Of a stretch of 64,000 nucleotides of DNA, positions 1-9,019 are shown piece by piece. Numbering within the stretch: the stretch's first letter is position 1; each line of letters starts with the position of its first letter. This DNA is from Campylobacter bilis (GTDB lineage: Bacteria; Campylobacterota; Campylobacteria; Campylobacterales; Campylobacteraceae). A model generated the notes under the pieces. It saw only the letters and a list, made by a program, of their open reading frames with translations. It had not been told where the DNA came from and searched no databases. The stretch is from contig NZ_WUED01000006.1 of assembly GCF_016806695.1 (NCBI RefSeq), positions 43,627 through 107,626 on the forward strand, written 5' to 3'. The translations under genes and the position numbers were made by a program.

Positions 1-269
1 ATGTTTGTTTTGAGCTTAGTAAAGAGCTTTTTGATTGTAAAAATTTTGTTAAATTAAATCTTAAAGAAGAGGTTTTTATCAAGGATAACTTAAGTTTAGT
101 TGTGAGTATTAATGGTAAAAAAAGAGCTGAATTTGAGGTTTTAAGTACAGCTAGCAAAGAAGAAATTATGATGCTTGCAAAAGAAAATGTCTCTAAATGG
201 CTTGAAGGTAAAACTATAATTAAAGAAATTTATGTGGAAGCTAAGTTGGTTAATTTGGTGGTTAAATGA
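1..269 (+). CDS. leuS: Leucyl-tRNA synthetase, C-terminal fragment (5' end outside window)
   Basis: The reading frame is open from base 3 to a TGA at 267-269 and encodes 88 residues. They match the C-terminal end of bacterial LeuRS: a small beta domain with an ING-KKR-E motif, a helix ending in VSKWLEG, and the closing K-IYVE-KLVNLVV strand. The intact enzyme charges tRNA-Leu in the cytoplasm. The stop overlaps the ATG of lptE (ATGA), the same leuS-lptE pairing seen in many proteobacteria. The catalytic and editing domains lie upstream of the window, so only the terminal domain can be judged. Confidence 0.88.
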   Translation, partial: VCFELSKELFDCKNFVKLNLKEEVFIKDNLSLVVSINGKKRAEFEVLSTASKEEIMMLAKENVSKWLEGKTIIKEIYVEAKLVNLVVK

Positions 270-781
270 AAAAGATTTTAGTTTTTTTTATAGCTTTATT
301 TTTAGCCGCTTGTGGCTATGTACCTACTTCAAAAATTGCCAACAATATTTTTGATGAGAAAGTTTATGTTAATGTTGAATTAAGCCAACAAGATCCAAGA
401 AATAGTATTTTTGTGGCTGATACTTTAAAAGAAATGGTGATTGCAAAGCTAGGACGTAAACTTGCTTTAAAGCATGAGGCTGATGATGTTATTAATGTTA
501 AGATGAATAATTTAGAATTTATTCCTTTAGCTTATGATAAAAATGGCTATGTTATTAGCTATAAGGCTAAATTGAATTTGGATTTTCATGTTGTTTTTAA
601 AGACGGATTAAGCCAGACTTTTAGTACAAGTGGAAGCTATAATTTTGATATTTCACCTAATAGCATTATTAGTGATTCTGCACGGTATGAGGCTATTCGA
701 TCGGCTTCGGGAGAAGCATTTGATGAATTTATTTCTGTAATAGCCATTAAAGGGCAAAAGCGTCATGCTAAACACCAATGA
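266..781 (+). CDS. lptE: LPS-assembly lipoprotein LptE
   Basis: A 171-aa lipoprotein. The N-terminus has a basic start, a hydrophobic stretch and a lipobox LAAC with the lipidated Cys at residue 16, followed by GYVPTSK. The rest alternates short strands and helices as in LptE-like proteins. The family plugs the LptD barrel and helps deliver lipooligosaccharide to the outer leaflet. The start overlaps the leuS stop by four bases, and the end overlaps the next gene by 17 bases, so the genes are probably translationally coupled. The assignment rests on the lipobox, size and leuS linkage more than on strong sequence motifs. Confidence 0.75.
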   Translation: MKKILVFFIALFLAACGYVPTSKIANNIFDEKVYVNVELSQQDPRNSIFVADTLKEMVIAKLGRKLALKHEADDVINVKMNNLEFIPLAYDKNGYVISYKAKLNLDFHVVFKDGLSQTFSTSGSYNFDISPNSIISDSARYEAIRSASGEAFDEFISVIAIKGQKRHAKHQ

Positions 782-2132
782 AATAGCTAAGCAAACTTTA
801 ATTGTATTAAAAGAGAGAAAATTAAAACCTACTCCTGAAAATTATGCAGAGATTTTTGAAGAAATTTCTTTAAAACACGGTATTACAAGTTCTAATAAGA
901 TTAAACTTGATAAATATAAAGCCTTGCTTTTACCAATTTATCAAAAGCAACTAGAGTCTAAAACTATACATACTTTAGAAGAACTGCTTAGTTTTTTAAT
1001 TTCTATTGTAAATAGGCAAAGTGGAAAGCAATTTAGTGAGTTTTTTGAATTTTTATCTATAGTTTTTAAAGTTTTGCAAGTTAGTAAGGATAAAAAAATA
1101 AGAGAATTAGCTAAACTCACTTCAATGAGAATTTCTAAAACTATGGATAGTGAAGGTATTTATTTGCTTTTTAAAAAGTGGAAAGAATTTGAAAAAAATT
1201 ATGATCAAAAGGATTTAGAAGAGCAGCTTCATCAATATGGTATTAATAAAGATGATGATTATGATAACGCGATTAAAAAACTTTTAATAAAGCTTCAAAA
1301 GTATGATGATGAGTATTTTGTCCAATTATTGTGTTTGGGTTTAAAACCTTCTTTGGTAGAAGATGTTAAAATTCAAACTTTCATACAAACTTTAATGCGA
1401 AAGCCTTTTATTATAGAGCAAAAAGATTTTAAGAATGAGTTGATGAAATTTGTAAATCACCGTATAGTGATTGATAATATCTATGTTCAAAAAAATTTGA
1501 ATTTTTTCCATGATAATTTGAAAAAAATTTATCAATCGCTTATTTTACTTGATAAATCTAACCAAGATAATATAGATTTTATAAAGACTTTAAAGCCAGA
1601 TGGGAAAGGGGAGGTGAGGCTTAGTTTTGAAGATTTGAATTTGATGTTTAAGCAATTTGGAGAAAAGATCGTAATTTTAAATAAGCAAATTCAATTTACA
1701 CAGAGTTTAGAAGAAAGGCAAGCTTGGAGTGTTTTTAAAGAGCTTGAAAAAATGGATGAAAATTTCAAAAAATATAAGGTTAATTATTCTTTAGCATTGT
1801 TTTGTATAACAAATTATGTTTTTATTATGGAAAAATACGGCATAGCAAGCTTAAATGAAATTTTTGTACGTTTTAGAAAAATTCTTAAAGATTCTTGCAC
1901 CCAATTTGATGAACTTTGGATGATAGATGAGAAAAGTTATTTAATCATATCTCCTGGAACAAGCAAGGATGAAATAGCCCATCTTGTTAACAAAAATCTT
2001 AGTACTATAGAAAATTTTCGATTTATTTATAAACAAGATATCATAGTTCCTAAGATTGATGTGGCGTATCTTGATAAGCAAAGCATGCCCAATGTCAATA
2101 TTTTAGAAGAATTAATGAAGTGTTCTAGCTAG
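765..2132 (+). CDS. Degenerate GGDEF-like protein of unknown function
   Basis: A 455-aa cytoplasmic protein without signal peptide or membrane segments. Residues 5-40 (IAKQTL-VL followed by L-PTPENYAEIFEEIS) resemble the N-terminal segment found in a class of diguanylate-cyclase-type proteins. The middle is helical. The last 130 residues (from about 340) have the strand/helix rhythm of a GGDEF domain, but the GG(D/E)EF signature and metal-binding acids are not recognisable, so cyclase activity is unlikely. It lies between lptE and folC with no gap to folC. It is related to a conserved hypothetical gene at this locus in C. jejuni (by remembered gene order). Function unknown. Confidence 0.7.
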   Translation: MLNTNEIAKQTLIVLKERKLKPTPENYAEIFEEISLKHGITSSNKIKLDKYKALLLPIYQKQLESKTIHTLEELLSFLISIVNRQSGKQFSEFFEFLSIVFKVLQVSKDKKIRELAKLTSMRISKTMDSEGIYLLFKKWKEFEKNYDQKDLEEQLHQYGINKDDDYDNAIKKLLIKLQKYDDEYFVQLLCLGLKPSLVEDVKIQTFIQTLMRKPFIIEQKDFKNELMKFVNHRIVIDNIYVQKNLNFFHDNLKKIYQSLILLDKSNQDNIDFIKTLKPDGKGEVRLSFEDLNLMFKQFGEKIVILNKQIQFTQSLEERQAWSVFKELEKMDENFKKYKVNYSLALFCITNYVFIMEKYGIASLNEIFVRFRKILKDSCTQFDELWMIDEKSYLIISPGTSKDEIAHLVNKNLSTIENFRFIYKQDIIVPKIDVAYLDKQSMPNVNILEELMKCSS

Positions 2133-3305
2133 ATGAGTAATATGGAAAAAATTGAGAATTTTTTAGCTCGTAAAACTACAAATTATGAAAAAATAGATCG
2201 TTTTTTGATGTTTAGAATGTATGAAAAATATAAAAATCATTTTAAACATATCCCTATAATCCAACTCATAGGTACTAATGGCAAGGGTAGTACAGGCAGG
2301 TTTTTAACCCAGCTTTTAGAAAATTTAAACTATACAGTAGGTCATTATACTAGTCCACATATTTTTAGTTTTAATGAAAGGTTTTATCTTGAAGGTAAAA
2401 TTGCAAGTGATGAACAATTACAAAAATCCCATGATAAACTTGAAGGTATTTTTCAAAAAGATTTGGAAAAATTAAGTTATTTTGAGTATGCCACCTTTTT
2501 GGCTATGTTTTTATTCCAAGATTGCGATTTTATTGTTTTAGAAGCAGGTGTAGGAGGGGAATATGATGCTACTTCTGTATTTGAAAGAAAAATGAATATT
2601 TTTACAAAAATTGGTTTAGATCATACTCAAATTTTGGGCAATTCTTTAAAATTGATTGCAAGAACTAAGCTTAAAGTCATGGCACCTTTAGCGCTTATAA
2701 GCGATGAACAAGAAAAAATTGTGTTTGACTTGGCACAAAAAATTGCTTTATTAAAAAAGGCTAATTTAGAATTATCTTCTTTAGCTTCTTATTTAACAGA
2801 AGATTTTAAGATTTATTGTATGAAATTCTCTTTGCCTTATTTTTTAAGACACAATTTAAAATTGGCTTTAAAAGCGTGTGAACTTCTAACTTCTAAAAAG
2901 CAAACTTTAAAAGCCTTTCAAAATTTACAAGCTTTAAATTTACAAGCAAGATGTGAGCAAATTGCCCAAGATGTTTTTGTCGATGTGGGGCATAATGTTA
3001 TGGCTGCTCAAGCCTTGCTTGAAAGATTTAAGGGAGAAAAAGTAAATCTCATTTATAATTCTTATCTAGATAAAGATATTTTTGAAATTTTAAAAACATT
3101 AAAGCCTATTATTGATACAATACAAATTTATAAGTATAAAAGCGTAGAACGGAAATTGGCTGATGATGAAATTTATAGTGTTGCATCAAAACTAGAAATT
3201 AAATGTGAAGAATTTAAGAATTTAAAAGAAAATAAGAAAAAATTAGTTTTTGGATCTTTTATGCTGGTAGAAAATTTTTTAAAGGAGTGGAGTGGTAAAA
3301 AATAA
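2133..3305 (+). CDS. folC: Folylpolyglutamate / dihydrofolate synthase FolC
   Basis: A 390-aa Mur-ligase-fold enzyme that adds glutamate to dihydropteroate or folates using ATP. The P-loop is visible at residues 45-54 (LIGTNGKGST). It is followed by the FolC motif HYTSPHIFSFNERF near residue 75 and by EAGVGGEYDAT near residue 137. The C-terminal domain contains the short DVGHN motif near residue 285. ATG at 2133 directly abuts the previous stop; an alternative ATG at 2142 is possible because neither has a strong ribosome binding site. The end overlaps the M23 peptidase gene by 14 bases. Confidence 0.9.
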   Translation: MSNMEKIENFLARKTTNYEKIDRFLMFRMYEKYKNHFKHIPIIQLIGTNGKGSTGRFLTQLLENLNYTVGHYTSPHIFSFNERFYLEGKIASDEQLQKSHDKLEGIFQKDLEKLSYFEYATFLAMFLFQDCDFIVLEAGVGGEYDATSVFERKMNIFTKIGLDHTQILGNSLKLIARTKLKVMAPLALISDEQEKIVFDLAQKIALLKKANLELSSLASYLTEDFKIYCMKFSLPYFLRHNLKLALKACELLTSKKQTLKAFQNLQALNLQARCEQIAQDVFVDVGHNVMAAQALLERFKGEKVNLIYNSYLDKDIFEILKTLKPIIDTIQIYKYKSVERKLADDEIYSVASKLEIKCEEFKNLKENKKKLVFGSFMLVENFLKEWSGKK

Positions 3306-4194
3306 ATTCACTATTACCATTACAGATATTAACGGTTCAAAACATTTTTATTTAAATCAAATAATTAAAACAATAGTTTTTTATACTCTTGCTTTTATTA
3401 TTTTATTTTTAGTTTTTAGTGGTTTTTATATCAAATATCTTGATAGTAAACTTGATGATATTAGTCAAAAACGCGAAGAGCTTTTAAAAAAAAGCAAAGA
3501 GCTAGAATTAGCTAATGCACAAATGCAAAAGAGTATAGAAGAAAAAGCACAACAATACGCTGAGCTTGAAGATAAGATAGCTTCTTTTGAAGAGGCTTTA
3601 GGTTTAGAATCAGAGAACAATCTCACAATCAGTGCAAGACTTGATAATCTTCAGCTTACTAATGAACAACAACTTGGAATTTTAGGACAAATTCCTAATG
3701 GTTGGCCTATTGAAAATAAGGGGGTTACTGGAAATTTTGGATGGCGAGAACACCCTCTTTTAAAAAGAAAAGAATTCCATCCAGGCATTGATTTAAGAGC
3801 TGAAAGCGGAACTCCTATTTATGCTCCGGCAAATGGAGTAGTAGAGTTTTCAGGCTATAGCGATAATGGTTATGGTTATAATGTTATTTTATTGCATAAT
3901 TTTGGTTTTAAAACTGTATTTGCACATATGATGCGTAAAGAAGTTGTTAAAGCAGGTCAATTTGTAAGCAAAGGACAATTAATAGGATATACCGGAAATA
4001 CAGGTCTTTCAACTGGACCTCATTTGCATTATGAGGTAAGATTTATTAATAAAACTTTGCAACCTTTATACTTTTTAAATTTACAAAGGAAAAATATAAA
4101 TGATTTTTTTAATCAAGAAAGGAGAGTTCCATGGCAATCTTTAATAAAGGCAATATCAGCCCAGCATCCAGCTCTGGTTCAGAAACAACAGTAA
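3292..4194 (+). CDS. M23-family peptidoglycan endopeptidase, inner-membrane anchored
   Basis: A 300-aa protein with one membrane segment at about 25-47, a coiled coil at about 50-105 and a C-terminal LytM/M23 domain. All zinc-site residues are present: His163 and Asp167 in HPGID, His212 in the AHM motif, and His244 and His246 in PHLHYEVR. This predicts an active periplasmic endopeptidase that trims peptide crosslinks. GTG at 3292 is preceded by AAGGAG. The next gene, a bactofilin, starts 64 bases inside this one. The arrangement matches the csd1-ccmA cell-shape pair of Helicobacter pylori and the helical-shape locus of C. jejuni, so a role in curvature is likely. Confidence 0.9.
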   Translation: MVKNKFTITITDINGSKHFYLNQIIKTIVFYTLAFIILFLVFSGFYIKYLDSKLDDISQKREELLKKSKELELANAQMQKSIEEKAQQYAELEDKIASFEEALGLESENNLTISARLDNLQLTNEQQLGILGQIPNGWPIENKGVTGNFGWREHPLLKRKEFHPGIDLRAESGTPIYAPANGVVEFSGYSDNGYGYNVILLHNFGFKTVFAHMMRKEVVKAGQFVSKGQLIGYTGNTGLSTGPHLHYEVRFINKTLQPLYFLNLQRKNINDFFNQERRVPWQSLIKAISAQHPALVQKQQ

Positions 4195-4526
4195 TTTCTG
4201 CAGGTGCTAGGATTGAAGGTAAGTTTTATTTTGCTTCTATGCTTCATGTTGATGGTGAATTAAGTGGGGTTATCCACTCTGAAAGCATAGTAGTTATTGG
4301 AAAAAATGGAAATTTAAAAGGTGAATTACAAGCAGATAAAATTGTGGTTAATGGATATTTTGAAGGACAAATTGAAGCAAATAGTTTAGAAATTTTATCA
4401 GGTGGGGTAGTTAATGGGGATATTATCATACAAAAAATTTCTATAGAAAATGGAGGTCGTTTTAATGGGACTAGTAGGATTAAAGAAGGTACCATAAAAC
4501 TTATTGAAAATAATAATGAAGAATAA
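4131..4526 (+). CDS. ccmA: Bactofilin (CcmA-like cell-shape scaffold)
   Basis: A 131-aa protein. The disordered N-terminal 25 residues are rich in Ser and Gly. The core is a repetitive beta-helix with spaced G-I, G-L and NG motifs (IEGKFYF, LHVDGELSG, VVIGKNGNLKG, IVVNGYFEGQI), typical of bactofilins that polymerise without nucleotide. The start ATG at 4131 has a strong AAAGGAG at 4118-4124, six bases upstream, and lies 64 bases inside the M23 peptidase gene. The stop overlaps the mfd start (TAATG). By analogy with H. pylori CcmA it would position peptidoglycan hydrolases that generate helical shape. Confidence 0.88.
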   Translation: MAIFNKGNISPASSSGSETTVISAGARIEGKFYFASMLHVDGELSGVIHSESIVVIGKNGNLKGELQADKIVVNGYFEGQIEANSLEILSGGVVNGDIIIQKISIENGGRFNGTSRIKEGTIKLIENNNEE

Positions 4527-7465
4527 TGCAAGCATCATTTTATGAATATTTGCAAGGATTTGAACTTTGTGAACTTTTACTTTGTAAAGACGATAAGCAG
4601 GCTGATTTGCTTGCGCAAGTTTCTCGTTTTAAGGGTATAAAAACTTTTGTTTTGCCAGATTTTAGAGCACAATTTGGCGATGATCTTAGGGTTTTTTCTA
4701 AAGAGCTTTTTGAACTTTGTAAGGTTTTAAGTGCTTATCATAAAGAAGAAGAGAAAAAAATTCTCATTTCTCCTTTAAATACGGTTTTAAAAAAACTTCC
4801 TGCAAAAAAACATTTACAAAATTATTTTATCAATAGGGATCAAAAGCTTGATTTAGAGCTTTTTAAGGATGAAATTTCAAGATTGGGTTATGAATTTGTA
4901 GATATAGTTCAAGATAAGGGTGAAATTTCTATGCGTGCTGATATTGTTGATATTTTTTGTATTAATGAAGAAAACCCTATAAGGATTTTATTTTTTGGCG
5001 ATGAAATTGAAAGCATGCGGTATTTTGATTTACAAAGTCAAAAGTCCATTCCTAATGAATTAAATCATTTAGAAATTTGCCCTTTTTTGGCATATTTTGA
5101 CAAAGAAAATTATGCAATTTTTAAAGAAAAATTAGAAAATTTTCAAAGCGATACTTTAATACATGATATAAATTCTTTAGGATTTTGGTGTATTGATGAT
5201 TTTGTTGATTATTTAGAGCTTGATTTTTTAGCTTGTGAGAAATTTGATACTCAAGATTATGAAAGAGATATAGGTTTTATCAATGCTAAAATTTTGCCCC
5301 AAGCTAAAATTTTTAAAGAATTGCAAAGTTCTTATAATAAAGATTTTTTTGAATTTCACAAGAACAAAAAAATAACCCTTTTGGCTAAAAATGAAGCCCT
5401 TTTTAAGGCTTTGCAGCTTGATGATACTCAAAATATCCATTTTTTAAAAAGTGATTTAAGACTTAATCTTATTAGTTTTGAAGAATTGATTATTTCTTTA
5501 AATAAAAAGGAAAAGCAAAAGACAAGAAAAAAAGCTAGTTTAATTATAGATGAATTAAAAAATGGCGATTATATCGTACATGAAGACTATGGGATAGGGA
5601 AATTTTTAGGTCTTGAAATGATAATTGTAAGCGGGAGAAAAAAAGAATTTGTTGCTATAGAATATCAAAATTCTGATAAATTGCTTTTACCAGTAGAAAA
5701 TTTATATTTAATTGATAAATATTTGGGTATGAGTGGAACTATTCCTAATTTGGATAAATTAGGTAAGACAAGTTTTATTAAACTTAAAGAAAAGCTTAAA
5801 ACCAAACTTTTGGCCATAGCTTCGCAAATTATCATCATGGCTGCTAAGAGATCTTTAATACAGGCTAAAAAAATTGAAATCAATTTAAATGATCAAGCTA
5901 ATTTTATAGCTAAAGCGGGTTTTTCTTATACTAGCGATCAAGAACAAGCCTGTAATGAAATTTTAAAAGATTTTCAAAGTGGCATGGTTATGGATAGGCT
6001 TTTAAGTGGAGATGTGGGTTTTGGAAAGACTGAAGTAGCCATGAATGCTATTTATCCTGTGGTAAAGAGTGGATTTTGTGTGTTTTTGTTCGTTCCTACG
6101 ACTTTGCTTTCTCATCAGCATTTTAAAACTTTAAAAAAGCGTTTTGCACCTTTTGATATAGAGGTTTTTAAAATAGATCGTTTTACTAAGTCTGCAGAAA
6201 AAAAACAAGTTTTACAAGCTTTAAAAGAAAATCAAGCTTGTGTTATTGTTGGTACTCATGCGCTTTTAAGTATGGAGTGTGAAAATTTAGCGCTTGTTAT
6301 TATTGATGAGGAACATAAATTTGGGGTTAAACAAAAGGAAAAACTTAAAGAAATAGCTCAAAATTCACATATCTTATCTATGTCAGCCACCCCAATACCA
6401 AGAAGTTTAAACCAAGCTTTAAGTTCTATAAAATCTTATAGTGTTTTACAAACTCCTCCTGAAGATAGAATGGATGTAAGAACCTTTGTACGAGAAAACG
6501 ATGATGCGCTTTTAAAAGAAGCTATAGTAAGAGAATTAAGACGTAATGGGCAAATTTTTTATATCCATAATCATATTGCAAGTATACAACAATGCAAAGA
6601 TCGTTTATTAGAGCTTTTTCCTAATTTGCGTATTTTAATTTTGCATTCTAAGGTGGATGCTAGGATGCAAGAAGAACAAATATTAAAATTTGAAAATAAA
6701 GAATATGATTTGCTTTTAAGTACTTCTATTGTAGAAAGTGGCATTGATTTGCCAAATGCAAATACTATTATCGTAGAAAGAAGTGATCGTTTTGGTATGG
6801 CGGATTTACATCAATTGCGTGGACGCGTGGGTAGAAGTGATAAGCAAGGATATTGTTATTTTTTAATCGAGAATAAAAATGCTATTACTAAGGATGCTTT
6901 AAAGCGTCTAGTTTCTTTAGAAAGTAATTCTTTTTTAGGCTCAGGCTCAATTCTTGCTTATCATGATCTTGAAATTCGTGGTGGTGGTAATTTATTGGGC
7001 GTAGATCAAAGTGGACATATAGAACAAATTGGCTATAGTTTATATCTTAAAATGTTAGAAGATGAGCTTAATGCTTTAAGCAAAAATGAAATCCAACAGC
7101 AAGAAAATAAGCTTGATTTAAAACTCAATGTGAATGCTTTTTTAAATAGTGATCTTATCAACGAGGAACGTTTAAGACTTGAACTTTATAGAAGATTAAG
7201 TAAATGTAAGCAACTTTATGAAGTTTATGAGATTGAAGGGGAAATAGAGGATCGTTTTGGCAAACTTGATATTTATACTAAGCAGTTTTTGTCTTTGATC
7301 GTCATTAAAATTTTAGCTTTAAATAAATTTAAAAGCATAAGTAGTTTTGGTCAAAATATACAATTGATCACTTTAAATGATGAAAAAGAGTTTATTCAAG
7401 CAAAAAGCAAAGATGATGAGGATGTTTTAGAAGCGATTTTAGTACATCTTAGAAAGGATTTTTAA
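4526..7465 (+). CDS. mfd: Transcription-repair coupling factor Mfd
   Basis: A 979-aa SF2 translocase, slightly shorter than the E. coli protein of about 1150 aa. N-terminal UvrB-homology modules are followed by the RNA-polymerase-interacting CarD-like domain (GDYIVHEDYGIGKFLG, about residues 347-362). The motor carries Walker A SGDVGFGKTE near residue 495 and Walker B IIDEEHKFG near residue 592. Helicase motifs LSMSATPIPRS, SIVESGIDLPNA and QLRGRVGRS follow. The protein displaces stalled RNA polymerase and recruits UvrA. The gene is the last of the tightly packed leuS-to-mfd run, with a one-base overlap at its start. Confidence 0.97.
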   Translation: MQASFYEYLQGFELCELLLCKDDKQADLLAQVSRFKGIKTFVLPDFRAQFGDDLRVFSKELFELCKVLSAYHKEEEKKILISPLNTVLKKLPAKKHLQNYFINRDQKLDLELFKDEISRLGYEFVDIVQDKGEISMRADIVDIFCINEENPIRILFFGDEIESMRYFDLQSQKSIPNELNHLEICPFLAYFDKENYAIFKEKLENFQSDTLIHDINSLGFWCIDDFVDYLELDFLACEKFDTQDYERDIGFINAKILPQAKIFKELQSSYNKDFFEFHKNKKITLLAKNEALFKALQLDDTQNIHFLKSDLRLNLISFEELIISLNKKEKQKTRKKASLIIDELKNGDYIVHEDYGIGKFLGLEMIIVSGRKKEFVAIEYQNSDKLLLPVENLYLIDKYLGMSGTIPNLDKLGKTSFIKLKEKLKTKLLAIASQIIIMAAKRSLIQAKKIEINLNDQANFIAKAGFSYTSDQEQACNEILKDFQSGMVMDRLLSGDVGFGKTEVAMNAIYPVVKSGFCVFLFVPTTLLSHQHFKTLKKRFAPFDIEVFKIDRFTKSAEKKQVLQALKENQACVIVGTHALLSMECENLALVIIDEEHKFGVKQKEKLKEIAQNSHILSMSATPIPRSLNQALSSIKSYSVLQTPPEDRMDVRTFVRENDDALLKEAIVRELRRNGQIFYIHNHIASIQQCKDRLLELFPNLRILILHSKVDARMQEEQILKFENKEYDLLLSTSIVESGIDLPNANTIIVERSDRFGMADLHQLRGRVGRSDKQGYCYFLIENKNAITKDALKRLVSLESNSFLGSGSILAYHDLEIRGGGNLLGVDQSGHIEQIGYSLYLKMLEDELNALSKNEIQQQENKLDLKLNVNAFLNSDLINEERLRLELYRRLSKCKQLYEVYEIEGEIEDRFGKLDIYTKQFLSLIVIKILALNKFKSISSFGQNIQLITLNDEKEFIQAKSKDDEDVLEAILVHLRKDF

Positions 7466-7526
7466 TCTTAAGGCTAAAATGATTTAATATAAATAATAAT
7501 TTTTTGAGTTTTTAAGGAGGGTTTGA

Positions 7527-8213
7527 GTGAATGGAGCACAAATTTTTGCAAAACTTTTAGAATTAGATTTAAAATATGAGGAATTTGATTGGTTTGAAAA
7601 TAGGGGTTTAAGTGATTTTGAACTTTTAATTTCTGTTGTTTTGACTCAAAATACAAATTGGAAAAATGTTTTAAAGGCTTTAGAGAATTTAAGGCAACAA
7701 AATATTATAAATTTAGAGCAAATGAACAATTTATCTGATTTAGAGCTTGCGGCTTTAATTAAACCCAGTGGATTTTATAATACCAAAGCAAAGCGTTTAA
7801 AAGCTTTAGTCCAAAGAATTTTAAACACTTATGATAATTTAGAAAATTTTAAAAAAAATGTAGATAGAGAATGGCTTTTAAATACTAAAGGTTTAGGTTT
7901 TGAGAGTGCAGATAGTATTTTAAATTATCTTTGTAAAAGAGAAATTTTGGTTGTAGATAGCTATAGTATGCGTTTAGCTTCGCATTTGGGCTATGAGTTT
8001 GAAAATTATGAAGATTTGAGAGAATTTTTTCAAAGCGGTATAGAAAGTAAACAGGATAAATTGTGTGAAATTTTAAAAAGAAAATATGAACTTTATGAGC
8101 TTTATCAAATTTTTCATGCTCTTATTATTACTTTTGCTAAGCAGAGTTTTAAGGGTGCTAAGTTAAATTTAGAAGCAAAGAAGTTTTTAACAAAATTAAA
8201 GGAAAATTTATGA
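7527..8213 (+). CDS. HhH-GPD DNA glycosylase, MagIII-like
   Basis: A 228-aa protein of the endonuclease III superfamily. LTQNTNWKNV near residues 38-47 is the family's first signature. The helix-hairpin-helix lies at NTKGLGFESADSIL, and the catalytic Asp is in VVDSYSMR. The position of the Nth lyase lysine is occupied by a non-lysine residue, and no four-Cys iron-sulphur cluster follows. Both features fit the monofunctional 3-methyladenine glycosylase MagIII described in H. pylori rather than Nth. The GTG start at 7527 is chosen because AAGGAGG lies six bases upstream (7514-7520). The stop overlaps thiD by four bases. Confidence 0.8.
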   Translation: MNGAQIFAKLLELDLKYEEFDWFENRGLSDFELLISVVLTQNTNWKNVLKALENLRQQNIINLEQMNNLSDLELAALIKPSGFYNTKAKRLKALVQRILNTYDNLENFKKNVDREWLLNTKGLGFESADSILNYLCKREILVVDSYSMRLASHLGYEFENYEDLREFFQSGIESKQDKLCEILKRKYELYELYQIFHALIITFAKQSFKGAKLNLEAKKFLTKLKENL

Positions 8214-9019
8214 AAGCAAAGGGAAGTGATTTAATCCCGATTCTAACTATAGCAGGAAGTGATTGTAGTGGAGGTGCGGGCATACAAGCTGATCTTAAAA
8301 CTTTTAGTGCGCATAGGCTTTTTGGTATGAGTGTGATTTTAAGTGTGGTGGCTGAAAATACTGCAAGAGTGATTTCAGTGCATGAAATGCCTGTTAAAAG
8401 TGTAGATGATCAAATGCTTGCAGTTTTTGAGGATATAGTGCCAAAGGCTACTAAAATTGGCATGATAGGTTCTTGCGATTTAATCACTTGTATAGCTTAT
8501 AATTTAGAAAAATTCAAGCCGCAAAATGTAGTCATTGATCCTGTAATGTTTGCTAAAAATGGTTATGCTTTAATGCCTGAAGAAAATTGTGGATTTTTTA
8601 AAAAAAACATAATAAAATTTGCTGATGTTCTTACTCCAAATATACCTGAAGCAGAGTTTTTATGCGAATTTAAAATTTCTAATGAAGAAGAAATGATAAA
8701 AGCTGCAAAGCATTTGTGCAGTCTAGGGGCAAAGGCTGTTTTGCTTAAAGGTGGGCATAGTAAAGACAATGCTAATGATGTGCTTTTTGATGGTTGTAAT
8801 ATTCATATACTTAAAGCTGAACGTATTAAGACAAAAAATACTCATGGAACAGGTTGTACGCTTTCTTCAGCTATTGCTAGCAATTTGGCTAAAGGCAAGG
8901 ATTTGCTAAATGCAGTTAGTGAGGCTAAAAAGTATGTAAATAATGCTATTTATTATTCTTTAAATTTAGGTAAAGGTTATGGTCCTATTAATCATTTTGA
9001 GTTTGTAAATGAGAAATAA
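8210..9019 (+). CDS. thiD: Hydroxymethylpyrimidine (phosphate) kinase ThiD
   Basis: A 269-aa ribokinase-family enzyme that phosphorylates HMP and HMP-phosphate in thiamine synthesis. Visible motifs are TIAGSDCSGGAGIQADLKTF at the N-terminus (substrate loop), NVVIDPVMFAKNG and LTPNIPEAE in the middle, and the anion-hole motif TKNTHGTGCTLSSAIA near residue 208 with the catalytic Asp replaced by His-Gly-Thr-Gly-Cys as usual in ThiD. It is translationally coupled to the glycosylase gene upstream (ATGA) and overlaps thiE downstream by 11 bases. Confidence 0.95.
   Translation: MKAKGSDLIPILTIAGSDCSGGAGIQADLKTFSAHRLFGMSVILSVVAENTARVISVHEMPVKSVDDQMLAVFEDIVPKATKIGMIGSCDLITCIAYNLEKFKPQNVVIDPVMFAKNGYALMPEENCGFFKKNIIKFADVLTPNIPEAEFLCEFKISNEEEMIKAAKHLCSLGAKAVLLKGGHSKDNANDVLFDGCNIHILKAERIKTKNTHGTGCTLSSAIASNLAKGKDLLNAVSEAKKYVNNAIYYSLNLGKGYGPINHFEFVNEK

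Noticed and set aside
4244..4531. 95-aa minus-strand frame opposite the bactofilin gene, and many similar antisense frames
   Set aside because: They lie fully opposite well-supported genes, lack ribosome binding sites and have compositions expected from reverse-reading AT-rich coding DNA.
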